Assembly: GCF_052116145.1 (NCBI RefSeq)
Contig: NZ_JBQKLQ010000002.1
Span: forward strand, 1-64,000
Direction: 5' to 3'
Source: Fundicoccus sp052116145
GTDB lineage: Bacteria > Bacillota > Bacilli > Lactobacillales > Aerococcaceae
DNA length: 64,000 bases
Position 1 is the first letter of the stretch, and each line of letters starts with the position of its first letter. The translations under genes were made by a program, and so were the position numbers. Below the pieces are notes generated by a model. It searched no databases, had not been told where the DNA came from, and was given only the letters and a program-made list of their open reading frames with translations. Shown here one piece after another: positions 1-8,924 of this stretch.

Positions 1-686
1 TGTGTAACTGCTCTAACCAGTTTATCTGCTTCATCCATTGTCATTGAACTTAGTAGCTCTCCATCTTCTGGTTTTCTACCTGTCCACTCAGTAGCTTTAG
101 ACTCGTCTTGCATTGTCAATACGACTCTGTCATTAACAATGTCATCCCAGTATTTTGAGATAAGCTCTACATGCATCTCATCAACCTTTTTATATAAATC
201 AGTTGCTGTAGTAGTCTCATTAATATCAATAACACCTTGACCGATAATATCACCCGTATCTACGCCTTCATCAAGTTTGAACATGGTAACGCCAGTCTTA
301 TCTAGTCCTTTGATGATAGCCCATGGAATAGCTGCCCTACCTCTACCTACCGGAAGAAGTGTTGGATGCATTCCTATGCAACCATTAGTCGGCGTTGTTA
401 AAACTTCTTTCTTTGCAATCTGTGACCAACCGATAATGAAAAGCCAATCAATCTCATTTTCTTTTAAAGCTTCAATAACTTCTGGATTGTTGATGTTATT
501 GATTTTAAGTAATGGCGTATTCTCTCTTTCTGCTATTTCATCAAGGTAGATTCTTCCAGATTTATTCTTAGCCTTTTCATCTTTCAATGTGATAAGAAGA
601 TCTAGTTTGCCACCAATTCTATATATTTCTTCAATGCAACTTAAGCCCAACTGGACACAAGTTGTAAATGCAATTTTCTTCTTCAT
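1..686 (-). CDS. Formyltransferase family protein (3' end outside window)
   Basis: The first 228 residues are visible; the gene runs off the left edge. They match the Fmt/PurN-type N10-formyl-THF transferase fold. The core motif GMHPTLLPVGRGRAAIPW lies near residues 105-122 and EGVDTGDIIG near 140-149, supplying the catalytic His and Asp. The Asn that usually sits two residues before the His is Gly here. ATG at 686 follows a GGAGAGG ribosome site. It lies 41 bp after a PIG-L deacetylase gene on the same strand, so a deacetylate-then-formylate step on an amino sugar is plausible (inference). A true tRNA-Met formyltransferase is less likely in this context. Confidence 0.8.
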   Translation of the reverse strand, partial: MKKKIAFTTCVQLGLSCIEEIYRIGGKLDLLITLKDEKAKNKSGRIYLDEIAERENTPLLKINNINNPEVIEALKENEIDWLFIIGWSQIAKKEVLTTPTNGCIGMHPTLLPVGRGRAAIPWAIIKGLDKTGVTMFKLDEGVDTGDIIGQGVIDINETTTATDLYKKVDEMHVELISKYWDDIVNDRVVLTMQDESKATEWTGRKPEDGELLSSMTMDEADKLVRAVT

Positions 687-727
687 AATTTCGATTCCTC
701 TCCAATTAATGCTGAGTTTGCTAGAAA

Positions 728-1408
728 TTAAAACCCTCTTCTAAATACACTTTCAAAGCTTTCAGCATAAACCATACCAGCCTGCCCACCTCTGTATGCT
801 GCAAGGCCTTTTAAAGCTTCATTACTTCTTGGGTGTGGATATGGTCTCATCACTCCTCTATACATAGAAAGAGCTTCTATCTTCTTATCTACAGCTTCTT
901 CGCCTACTTCGACAAAGGTATTCGGATTGAACTGATTCATAGATTTATTTAATGCCCACTCAGTAGCAGAAGGTACTTCCATAAAGAGCAGTTCTTTTAA
1001 TGGACTAACTTCTGGTCTTCGTTGAAAAAGTCTCACTGCAGCTTGACATGCAAGAGACGTATGTAAGTGATCATTATTTAAATCTGCTGGATGATGTGTG
1101 AAAACTACTTGAGATCCAGTCTCCTCAATTGCTTTTTCTATAAATTGAACCAGTTTGAGATGAGGTACTGTATTGAATTCGATATTTGGGAATTCGCCTT
1201 TAATGACTCTTTTAACGCCTAATAAGCTTAATGAGTTATTAACATCCTCATGAAGTTCTTCTGTTTCTGGTCTATGATTTCTTGCATTAACTTCTCCAGA
1301 CATGATACATACATTCACTGTATGTCCTTCCTGTGCCAATTTATACATAGTGGCTCCTGCACCTAAAACTTCATCATCTGGATGTGCTACTACTACTAAA
1401 TAATTCAT
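728..1408 (-). CDS. PIG-L/LmbE family deacetylase
   Basis: This 226-residue protein has the zinc-binding AHPDDE motif at residues 8-13 and a second His cluster (HHPADLNNDHLHTS), both hallmarks of PIG-L/LmbE N-acetylglucosaminyl deacetylases. Length is normal for the family, with no signal peptide, so it should be cytoplasmic. GAGG precedes the ATG by about 9 bases. The formyltransferase gene follows directly. Family members act on GlcNAc-containing lipids, bacillithiol precursors and sugar nucleotides; the substrate here is unknown. Position at the distal end of a capsule locus suggests sugar modification, though an IS-damaged stretch separates it from the intact capsule genes. Confidence 0.85.
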   Translation of the reverse strand: MNYLVVVAHPDDEVLGAGATMYKLAQEGHTVNVCIMSGEVNARNHRPETEELHEDVNNSLSLLGVKRVIKGEFPNIEFNTVPHLKLVQFIEKAIEETGSQVVFTHHPADLNNDHLHTSLACQAAVRLFQRRPEVSPLKELLFMEVPSATEWALNKSMNQFNPNTFVEVGEEAVDKKIEALSMYRGVMRPYPHPRSNEALKGLAAYRGGQAGMVYAESFESVFRRGF

Positions 1409-1564
1409 CTTTCATACCTCACTTCATGTAATGGAATTTCTTATATTAAGTACAAGTTCTCTTGAGTTGAGAACCTTAATTGCATAATTTATGTATTTAA
1501 GTTGATCTTTTAAAATGTACATTTTTGGTTTTCTGTTGAAACCCCTTATATTACTGACTTACAA

Positions 1565-1800
1565 CTTGTTTATCCTTTCACCATACTCACGTCGCGCCCG
1601 ATTATGCTGAAAGGATGTGTTTTATGCAACATATGGTAGTCAAATATTTTTGACCCACAACATATTGCGTTTTCATTCTTCTAAGATACTCACGTCGACG
1701 CGGTTATGGTAAAAGAATGTAATTCACGCAATATATGGTAGTCAAATATTTTTGACCCACAACATATTGCGTTTTCATTCTTTTAAGATACTCACGACGT
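1565..1800. repeat. Tandem 102-bp repeat with nested dyad symmetry
   Basis: About 2.3 units with a period of 102-103 bp. ATACTCACG recurs at 1583, 1686 and 1788, and ATATGGTAGT at 1631 and 1733. Each unit contains a hairpin GTCAAA-TATT-TTTGAC, flanked in the second unit by ACGCAATAT and ATATTGCGT arms, and a second stem (CATTCTT with AAGAATG; TCCTTTCA with TGAAAGGA in the first unit). The stem bases co-vary between units, which suggests selection for structure. No coding sequence is seen. Confidence 0.75.
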
Positions 1801-2502
1801 TATACTCATTCAATCAACAACGCTATTTTAATTAAAGAATTGCAGTGTCTCATATCACAATTTATATTTGTTCCATTCAATACTATTCATGCACATGTAT
1901 CTTGACTGTGCACTCAATATTTTTTTTCACTTATATTTTCTTTACGTATAGTCATAAAATCGTTTAGAAGAATCCACTGTTATTTAATCTATTATTAGTC
2001 CTCTCAAAAATAACCTCACATCTTAATAATCTGGTCATTCTGGTTATTGTTACTACAAAACATCTCACGTCAATTCAAAAAGACAAGCCTTGTTTTAATA
2101 ATAGACATTTCATCCTTCGAATCTTAAAAATCTGTGATAATTCATCAGAGTTTGTTTTTATAAGAATTCCACAACTTTTATAATAGAATCACCTAATAGA
2201 TAGATTTATCGATTGGGTGATTCGTACACATAGTTCTAACTTATATAATTGGAGATAGGCTTTGGTACCTTAGGCTAATCAAATAACCTCATTCATTATC
2301 TTAACAACAAAAAAATTAAATCTTAACAAACCCTATTAATCATTTCATTTATTTTTAATTTTAGACGACAGCTCTATTATATCATTTTTTTCTATATAAG
2401 AACATACAAAATAAGCCAACGTGAAAAATCACATTGACTCGTTCGTCATTTTTTAGTTAACTTTCGTCTCTTAGCATATGGCTAATGAATAGGCTACACT
2501 AA
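1801..2502. other. AT-rich intergenic region, no gene seen
   Basis: No convincing open reading frame on either strand. One structured element is visible at 2186-2223: GAATCACC and GGTGATTC arms within an imperfect 15-bp stem, without a T-run. The stretch ends where the IS3 remnant begins. Confidence 0.5.
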
Positions 2503-3010
2503 GTTAGACAGTAAAATTAAGGTCTAGTAGAATGAAATAAAAGAACCTGAAACGGAGAGAATCTACCATGACTGAAAAAAGAGTACGCAGAACGTTTACG
2601 CCAGAATTTAAAAGCTAAGTAGTACGACTTTATGAAAGCGGAAAACCACGTGCAGACATTATACGTGAATATGATCTTACAGCGTCTGCATTTGATAAAT
2701 GGGTGAAACAAAGCCAAGCTTCTGGCTCTTTCAAAGAAAAGGATAATCGTACCCCTGAAGAAGAGGAATTAATCAAGCTTCGCAAAGAAAATCAACGTCT
2801 AATGATGGAGAATGATATTTTAAAGCAAGCCGCGCTGATCATGGGACGAAAGTAGATGTAATCCGTAATAACGCTCACAAATACTCGGTATCAGCAATGT
2901 GCGAAGTTCTTGGAATCGCTAAAAGTACCTACTACTATGAATCCAAAAAAGAATCAGAGAACGAGGGACTTATTGCCCAGCCCCTATTCAACTTTTTGGT
3001 TCTTCTCTAG
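2503..3010 (+). mobile_element. IS3-family remnant (IS150-like)
   Basis: A terminal-repeat-like sequence (GTTAGACAGTAAAATTAAG, from about 2503) precedes a complete but nonsense-mutated orfA and only the first part of orfB. No right end is visible; similarity to IS3 elements stops near 2970. The element is a dead fragment at the scarred end of the capsule locus. Confidence 0.7.
2568..3010 (+). pseudogene. IS3-family transposase orfA/orfB, disrupted
   Basis: OrfA (2568-2855) begins MTEKRVRRTFTPEFKS, then meets an in-frame TAA at 2616. It continues as a normal IS3 OrfA with helix-turn-helix and a leucine-zipper-like end (ENQRLMMENDILKQAALIMG). OrfB overlaps in the -1 frame, as usual for programmed frameshifting, but loses similarity after about 40 residues and stops at 3008-3010, well before the DDE catalytic domain. 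Confidence 0.75.
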
Positions 3011-3178
3011 CGCTTAAACGGTATAAGTCTTCACGAAAATTCCCGCATTGGTAAGTATCGACAGAAGTCTCTTCAAATTGCATAACTGGACTAGATTTGC
3101 CTAGTGTAATCGTATAGTTCAACCCTTATATCCCTTAATAGTTCGAATCACGATATTTTTTCTAGATTAGTTTGTTAA

Positions 3179-3690
3179 TCAGAGTCTCCAATAAGCATAG
3201 CCTTTTGAAGTAAAGTGTTCATGATCTAAGATACTCTTAATATCAATCAACACGCGCTCTTCGTTTGTTAATTTGGGGTTATATAATGCTTCAATCTCCT
3301 CGATTGACAATACTTTAAACGCTTCATGACCTACGGCTAAGACCACACAGTCTGCATCTTGAATGTCTTCATACTTAGACAACGTCACGCCATATTCTTT
3401 TAATGCATCTGTTTCAGACGCCCATGGATCGACAATTTCAGGTTTGATGTCATACTCCGCTAATCGTTTGAGTATATCGCCTACTTTAGAGTTACGCGTA
3501 TCTGGAGTATTTTCTTTAAAGGTTAAACCCAATACCACCACTTTCGCCTCAATGACTTTTTTGCCTGTTTTGATTAAGCCTTTAATAATTTTATCGGCTA
3601 TAAATTCACCCATGCCATCATTGATCTCACGCCCTGATTTAATTATTTGACTATGATAGCCTAAGTTCTCTGCTTCATATATAGTTAATC
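3179..3690 (-). pseudogene. UDP-N-acetylhexosamine dehydrogenase (TviB/WbpA-like), C-terminal fragment
   Basis: About 165 C-terminal residues of a nucleotide-sugar dehydrogenase remain. Family hallmarks are AENLGYHSQIIKSGREIND, the INDGMGEFIADK helix and the UDP-binding C-terminal domain with LGLTFKENTPDTRNSK. Intact family members are about 420 residues, so the Rossmann domain and catalytic Cys are missing. Homology breaks near 3690, before IS21-type sequences. The missing 5' part is not found beyond the IS element, so this looks like deletion or recombination rather than simple insertion. A downstream ATG at 3613 could still give a 144-residue peptide, but it would be inactive. Confidence 0.8.
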
Positions 3691-3739
3691 TATATACCCG
3701 AAGGTATACAAACTAAGTATATAGAAGGTTGTCATCTAT

Positions 3740-3811
3740 TTGGACTTCTCTCCGCACTCGGTGGACTTATTGTCCGCATTCAGTGGACGTCTCGCGCGCA
3801 CTAGTGGACAG
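3740..3811. repeat. GTGGAC-containing ~21-bp repeats, likely IS21-type end remnant
   Basis: Three imperfect repeats of about 21 bp each end in GTGGAC (for example TCCGCACTCGGTGGAC). Multiple short terminal repeats are characteristic of IS21-family ends. They differ from the ends of the intact IS21 element just to the right, so a second, older element is inferred. Confidence 0.4.
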
Positions 3812-4031
3812 CTAGGGATGCAATAATCAAGGTGGTCTGATTCCAGTATTCGTTGGTTGGTTATTGCATTCAAATAGAGCCACTTCGGCGGAGATTAGAG
3901 CCACTCAATGCATGAAATACAGCCACCCAGTGCGGAAGGTGAGCCAGATAAATCAACTTATTTATTACAACCTCTTGTATAATTATTGAACATACCAAAT
4001 GGTATGAATAATTATATAGGAGGTTTTTTGG

Positions 4032-5567
4032 TTGATTCAATATCGTAAGGTTTTAGAACTTTATTTTAACGGTTCTTCTCAGCGAACCATCAGCACAATG
4101 GTTGGAAGTTCTCGTAATACAATTAAGTCTATTATAGATCGTGCTGAGGTGCTTGGATGGACAGAATTAAAGAAAGAAATGACTGACTATTCATTGGAAG
4201 CGATGCTTTTTCCTGAGAAGACACCTACGGTTAAAGGGTATTTCAATGAAGATTGGGAGTATATTCATAAAGAATTATTGAAAAAGAACATGACGCTTAA
4301 ATTGCTTCATACTGAATACGAGCAACGTGCTAGAACAGCTCATAAGATTCCTTATGCTTATCGAACATATTGTGAACATTACGGCACCTATGCCGCTAAA
4401 CACAAGCTTACAATGCCCGTTAAGCGAAAGCCTGGTGAGATTATGGAGGTCGATTGGGCTGGGAGTAAATTACATTTAATCGATCGGGAATCTGGAGAAA
4501 AAATTGATGTGTATATTTTTGTAGCTACCTTAAGTCACAGCAAACTTAGTTATGTTGAGGGGTTTTTAGATATGAAATCTAGCAACTGGATTCGAGCGCA
4601 TGTTCACGCGTTTGAATACTTTGAAGGGGTTACAGAAACGTTAGTACCTGATAATTTAAAAACTGGTGTCATTAAACCTAATGGAGTAGAACCGATTTTA
4701 AATGAAGCTTACCGTGAATTGGCCGATTATTATCGGACAGTCATTGTGCCTACTCGTGTGGTCAAACCTAAAGACAAAGCTAGTGTAGAAGGATCAGTTG
4801 GCTTAGTATCGCGTCAAATCATCGCTGCCCTAAGAAACATCCAGTGTTTTTATTTAGATGAATTAAACGAGCTCATCTGGGAGAAACTCACGGAAGTAAA
4901 CAACGCACCTTTTCAAAAGAAGAAAGGTTCAAGACGCAGTGTATTTGAAGAAGAGGAAGAACCTTATTTACAACCACTTCGTTATCCTGCCTTTCAAATA
5001 ACGGACTGGAGAATAGCTAAAGTACAATTAAACTACCACATTCAAGTTGACCGAAACTATTACTCCGTCCCGTATGAATATGTTCAATGTTCGGTTGAAG
5101 TCCGATTGACAGAGAACTTAATTGAAGTTTACTTTAAACAAAGCCGAATTGCATCTCATAAAAGGCAGTTAGCTTTGATTGGACAATATAGCACATTGGT
5201 CGATCATATGCCCGATCACCACCGTTTATACATGGAACATACTCCGGACAGTGCGAGGGAGTGGGCAGAAGACATTGGTCCTTTTACGTTATCTTTTGTT
5301 GAAAAAATCCTCAGTAATAATGTTGAAAAACAAGCGCTGAAAGTCTTATTAAACTTTCAAAATCTGACAAAGAAGCACCCACTATCCTTAATTGAAACGA
5401 GTTGTGAAATTCTTCTGACAATCACCGAACAACCCACACTATCGACTTTTAAATCAATACTCACGAGACAAAAGAAACGTCTTGATAAAAAAGCAACTAC
5501 AACCAACCATTTGGTTGATGATAGCCACGGGTTTGTCCGTGGTGCCACATACTTTGGAGGGAAATAA
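4032..5567 (+). CDS. istA: IS21 transposase IstA
   Basis: This 511-residue transposase has an N-terminal helix-turn-helix (residues 8-40), an integrase-type catalytic core with D141 (MEVDWAG), D207 (VPDNLK) and E253 (KASVEGSVG), and a C-terminal beta domain. It carries out strand cleavage and transfer of the IS ends together with the ATPase IstB. The start is TTG at 4032, chosen because AGGAGG sits 8 bases upstream. The frame is intact, so the element could still be mobile. istB follows immediately after the stop codon. Confidence 0.93.
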   Translation: MIQYRKVLELYFNGSSQRTISTMVGSSRNTIKSIIDRAEVLGWTELKKEMTDYSLEAMLFPEKTPTVKGYFNEDWEYIHKELLKKNMTLKLLHTEYEQRARTAHKIPYAYRTYCEHYGTYAAKHKLTMPVKRKPGEIMEVDWAGSKLHLIDRESGEKIDVYIFVATLSHSKLSYVEGFLDMKSSNWIRAHVHAFEYFEGVTETLVPDNLKTGVIKPNGVEPILNEAYRELADYYRTVIVPTRVVKPKDKASVEGSVGLVSRQIIAALRNIQCFYLDELNELIWEKLTEVNNAPFQKKKGSRRSVFEEEEEPYLQPLRYPAFQITDWRIAKVQLNYHIQVDRNYYSVPYEYVQCSVEVRLTENLIEVYFKQSRIASHKRQLALIGQYSTLVDHMPDHHRLYMEHTPDSAREWAEDIGPFTLSFVEKILSNNVEKQALKVLLNFQNLTKKHPLSLIETSCEILLTITEQPTLSTFKSILTRQKKRLDKKATTTNHLVDDSHGFVRGATYFGGK

Positions 5568-6317
5568 ATGAGAAACGAAGCAACCTTAGAAAAACTGAAG
5601 CAATTACGTTTAAGTGGTATGGCCGCCTGTTATGAAGAACAAAGTCAGTCTAAAGACTATCAAAACCTATCGTTTGAAGAACGATTTAAATTACTGGTTG
5701 ATTATGAATACGCGCGTCGCCAGTCTAACAAATTAGCAGCACTCATTAAAAAAGCTGACTTCAAAGAACCTTCAGCCTGTATGGAGGATATTGAATATCA
5801 CCCAGACCGTCACTTAGATAAAGAATTACTAACTCGCCTTTCAACGGGACAGTATGTTCTCGATCATCATAATATCATCTTGATGGGAGCCTCTGGCAAC
5901 GGTAAGACTTGGTTATCTAATGCGTTAGGTGTACAAGCTTGTCGTCAGTTTCATAGTGTTAAATATATTCGACTACCCGAATTAATCGATGAACTTAAAG
6001 CGGCCAAATATGAAGCAGATGGTAGCTATCGAAAACTCGTGACAAAGTATCGGAAGTTTAAGGTCCTGATTTTGGATGAATGGTTATTGTCTTCATTATC
6101 CGCAGAAGACTCTTTACATGTGTTTGAAATAATTGAGGCTCGGTTAAAGAATGCATCCACCATCTTTTGTTCTCAATTCGCACCGGAAGGATGGCATACG
6201 AAAATTGAAAACCTTCAATTAGCAGACGCGATTTTAGACCGGATTGTCCATGATTCCTATAAAATTTTGATAGATGGCGACGTATCGATGCGTGAACGTC
6301 ATGGGATTAGGAGCTAA
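5568..6317 (+). CDS. istB: IS21 helper ATPase IstB
   Basis: This 249-residue AAA+ ATPase has Walker A GASGNGKT at residues 107-114 and Walker B VLILDEW. IstB assembles on target DNA and delivers it to the IstA transpososome. The Walker A loop is slightly non-standard (GASGNGKT rather than the common GPTGTGKT), within the family's range. The ATG abuts the istA stop, with GGAGGG upstream, indicating translational coupling. Confidence 0.92.
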   Translation: MRNEATLEKLKQLRLSGMAACYEEQSQSKDYQNLSFEERFKLLVDYEYARRQSNKLAALIKKADFKEPSACMEDIEYHPDRHLDKELLTRLSTGQYVLDHHNIILMGASGNGKTWLSNALGVQACRQFHSVKYIRLPELIDELKAAKYEADGSYRKLVTKYRKFKVLILDEWLLSSLSAEDSLHVFEIIEARLKNASTIFCSQFAPEGWHTKIENLQLADAILDRIVHDSYKILIDGDVSMRERHGIRS

Positions 6318-6532
6318 CTATAAAAAAAGAAATAGATTATAAAGACAAATCAACAGCAATCAATATTTAAAAAATTAGTTGTTAAAATGATTTATGATCA
6401 AGCAAATACCCCTAGCTTATCTCAATGGCTAGGGGCATCTCTGTATTTACTGGCTCACCTTCCGCACTGGGTAGCTCTGTTTCATGCATCAGGTGGCTCT
6501 AATCTCCGCTCAAGTGGCTCTATTTATCCGCA

Positions 6533-6680
6533 ATACTCATTGGTCTCAACTCAACTGCGAATTCATGTTTTTTTAGGGTAGTCTAATGTGTGAATCAGGA
6601 TGGTCTCAAATGGATATCGCATGGACTGATTACGCGAAATACTCATATATTACCATATTTATCGCCAGACAAATAGAGAA
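6533..6680. other. Non-coding flank with IS21-end-like TGGTCT/TGGACT repeats
   Basis: Contains TGGTCTCAA twice and TGGACTGATTACGCGAAATAC. The last resembles TGGTCTGATTCCAGTATTCG on the other side of the intact IS21 (about 3833-3852). The intact element therefore seems to lie inside the ends of an older, related element (inference). Confidence 0.35.
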
Positions 6681-6716
6681 AAAGTAGCCAAAGTGCGTAA
6701 ACACCTTGACTACTTT
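6681..6716 (-). terminator. Rho-independent terminator of the ugd-galU end of the capsule operon
   Basis: Read on the minus strand, a 15-bp stem (AAAGTAGTCAAGGTG with CACTTTGGCTACTTT, two G-T wobbles) with loop TTTACG is followed by a T-run. It lies just after the galU stop. Confidence 0.8.
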
Positions 6717-6724
6717 AATGAACA

Positions 6725-7621
6725 TTAGTTATCTTGCGCTCGCAGCGCCTGACTCATTTGAATTAAGTACTCTCTTAAGCCCGCACCAATCTCCGGATGC
6801 TTTAAACCATACTGTAAACTTAAATCGACATAGCCCATCCGGTTGCCCACATCATAGAGTTTGCCTTCAATCCGTTTCGCAAAGACTCTTTGCGTCTGAT
6901 TCAAAGTCGCAATCGCATCGGTTAACTGAACTTCACCGTCTTTACCCGGTGCAAGATTTTCTAAGATATCGAAAATTTGCGGTGTTAAGACATAACGGCC
7001 CGCAATCCCTAACTGACTCGGTGCCTCGGCCGGACTCGGTTTCTCAACCAGCCCCAAGAGACTAAAGACGTCACCGTCAAAGCCATCGACCGCCTGGTCA
7101 ATTTCAATGATGCCATACTGGTCTGTCTCGGCCTGAAGCATATCAATCACCGCAATGTTCGCAGCCCCATTGACCTCATACAAATCAAGCAACTGTTTCG
7201 TAACCGGCACATCACTCTCGAGAATGTTATCTCCCAACATCACCACAAATGCTTCATCACCAATAAAGGATTTGGCCTGAGAAATCGCATCGCCCAAACC
7301 CTTGGGATAGGCTTGACGTACGAAGAATAAATCGGCTTTGGTCGTTGATTTAACCAGCTCCAACAACTCCCATTTGCCCTTTTCTGCCAAGTTCTGTTCT
7401 AACTCAACGTTTGAATCGAAGTGATCCTCAATCGGACGCTTGTGTCGCCCGGTAATAATCAAGATTTCCTCGATGCCCGATGCTAACGCTTCTTCGACAA
7501 TAAATTGAATAATTGGCTTATCCACGATCGGCAACATTTCTTTGGCCGTGGCTTTGGTCGCCGGCAAGAAGCCCGTCCCATAGCCCGCCGCCGGAATCAC
7601 CGCTTTCTTTATCTTACGCAA
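6725..7621 (-). CDS. galU: UTP--glucose-1-phosphate uridylyltransferase, atypical signature
   Basis: This 298-residue GalU homologue would make UDP-glucose from UTP and glucose-1-phosphate, the substrate of the neighbouring Ugd. The N-terminal signature reads AAGYGTGFLPATKA; residue 17 is Gly where nearly all family members have Arg (GTRF). The usual IPKE just after is TAKE. The Arg contacts the nucleotide triphosphate, so activity may be reduced; one base change (CGC to GGC) explains it. The rest of the protein looks intact. The start is TTG with AGGAGGG seven bases upstream. It is the last intact gene of the capsule operon. Confidence 0.9.
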   Translation of the reverse strand: MRKIKKAVIPAAGYGTGFLPATKATAKEMLPIVDKPIIQFIVEEALASGIEEILIITGRHKRPIEDHFDSNVELEQNLAEKGKWELLELVKSTTKADLFFVRQAYPKGLGDAISQAKSFIGDEAFVVMLGDNILESDVPVTKQLLDLYEVNGAANIAVIDMLQAETDQYGIIEIDQAVDGFDGDVFSLLGLVEKPSPAEAPSQLGIAGRYVLTPQIFDILENLAPGKDGEVQLTDAIATLNQTQRVFAKRIEGKLYDVGNRMGYVDLSLQYGLKHPEIGAGLREYLIQMSQALRAQDN

Positions 7622-7669
7622 AGCAAACCCTCCTATTTACTGAATATGCAAAATATAAATGAAAATCAT

Positions 7670-8836
7670 CTAGTCCCGGTTAAATACATCCCGAGTATAA
7701 ACTTTTTCTTCAACATCTTTTAAATCGTTTGATAAACGATTCGCAACAATCACATCAGAAATCTGTTTGAATTCATCAAAGTCTTTAATCACACGAGAAC
7801 TAAAGAACTCATCGGCAGCTAAAGCTGGTTCAAAAACAACGACTTCAACACCCTTAGCTTTAATTCGTTTCATAATGCCCTGAATTGCTGACTGTCTGAA
7901 GTTATCAGACCCTTCTTTCATCGTAAGACGGTGAATCCCTACAACACTCGGTTTTTTGCTTAAAATCATATCCGAGATATGATCCTTACGGGTTCTGTTC
8001 GCATCCACTACCGCCGACATAATATTCTGCGGCACATCTTGGTAATTAGCTAGTAACTGCTTCGTATCTTTCGGTAAACAATAGCCCCCATAACCAAAGG
8101 AAGGATTATTATAGTGTGAGCCAATCCTAGGATCAAGCCCCACCCCTTCGATAATATCCTTACTTGCTAAACCACGCACCTCAGCATAAGAATCCAACTC
8201 ATTAAAGTAAGCAACGCGTAAAGCAAGGTACGTATTGGCGAATAATTTAATCGCTTCTGCCTCAGTTGAGTCAGTGAATAGCATCGGAATCTCTTGATCA
8301 ATGGCACCCTCAGCTAACAGATTAGCAAAAGTCTTCGCACGCTCAGATTTCTCCCCAACCACAATTCTCGAAGGATGCAAGTTATCATAAAGCGCCCGCC
8401 CCTCACGTAAGAATTCTGGTGAAAAGATAATATTCTCAGTGTTATACTTCTCACGCATCTCAGCAGTATAGCCCACTGGGACTGTCGATTTCACAATCAT
8501 CGTTGCGGTTGGATTAATACGTAATACATCTTCAATCACTGCTTCAACACTACTTGTATCGAAATAGTTCTCGTTAGGGTCATAATTGGTAGGAGTTGAT
8601 ATTATGACAAAATCAGCTCCAATGTATGCATTTTCAACATTTGTAGTAGCTGTTAAATTCAAATCTTTGTTTTTTAGATATTCTTCTATCTCAGTGTCTT
8701 GAATTGGAGAAATTTTATTGTTAATTAACTCCACTTTCTCTTGAATAATGTCTAATGCGACAACTTCATTGTTCTGGGCTAATAAAACTGCGTTGGACAA
8801 TCCAACGTAGCCTGTCCCTGCAACTGTAATTTTCAT
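7670..8836 (-). CDS. ugd: UDP-glucose 6-dehydrogenase
   Basis: This 388-residue enzyme oxidises UDP-glucose to UDP-glucuronate with two NAD+. It shows the N-terminal Rossmann motif GTGYVGLSN (residues 7-15), the catalytic Cys253 in GYGGYCLPKDTKQ, and the C-terminal UDP-binding domain (SVVGIHRLTMKEGSDNFR). Length matches short Gram-positive Ugd enzymes. galU lies 48 bp downstream, giving a two-step route to UDP-glucuronate. This implies an acidic, uronate-containing capsule, and provides the carboxyl group that the ATP-grasp gene upstream might amidate (inference). Confidence 0.95.
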   Translation of the reverse strand: MKITVAGTGYVGLSNAVLLAQNNEVVALDIIQEKVELINNKISPIQDTEIEEYLKNKDLNLTATTNVENAYIGADFVIISTPTNYDPNENYFDTSSVEAVIEDVLRINPTATMIVKSTVPVGYTAEMREKYNTENIIFSPEFLREGRALYDNLHPSRIVVGEKSERAKTFANLLAEGAIDQEIPMLFTDSTEAEAIKLFANTYLALRVAYFNELDSYAEVRGLASKDIIEGVGLDPRIGSHYNNPSFGYGGYCLPKDTKQLLANYQDVPQNIMSAVVDANRTRKDHISDMILSKKPSVVGIHRLTMKEGSDNFRQSAIQGIMKRIKAKGVEVVVFEPALAADEFFSSRVIKDFDEFKQISDVIVANRLSNDLKDVEEKVYTRDVFNRD

Positions 8837-8924
8837 AAAAAACCTCCTAGTATACTCTTTAAAACACCATTGAAAATCATCAGTATTTATACGAATTCTT
8901 ATCCATCAACCCGTAAACACCACT

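Larger units (their letters stand above)
3865..6532 (+). mobile_element. IS21-family insertion sequence, apparently complete
   Basis: Contains istA and istB in the standard order. Long, nearly matching inverted end regions lie on both sides: AAATAGAGCCACTT, then GCGGAGATTAGAGCCAC, then CCAGTGCGGAAGGTGAGCCAG on the left, with their reverse complements on the right. The proposed tips TG at 3865 and CA at 6532 follow the IS21 rule and are my best estimate. No convincing target duplication is seen. A hairpin at 6409-6435 (CCCCTAGC stem) lies between istB and the right end. Confidence 0.85.

Noticed and set aside
2517..2717. 66-codon minus-strand frame over the IS3 remnant
   Set aside because: It is the antisense shadow of IS3 orfA.
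3855..6542. Target-site duplication of the IS21 element
   Set aside because: The flanking bases TTAT and ATAC do not form a convincing direct repeat.
6387..6581. 64-codon plus-strand frame at the right end of IS21
   Set aside because: It simply reads through the IS terminal repeats.
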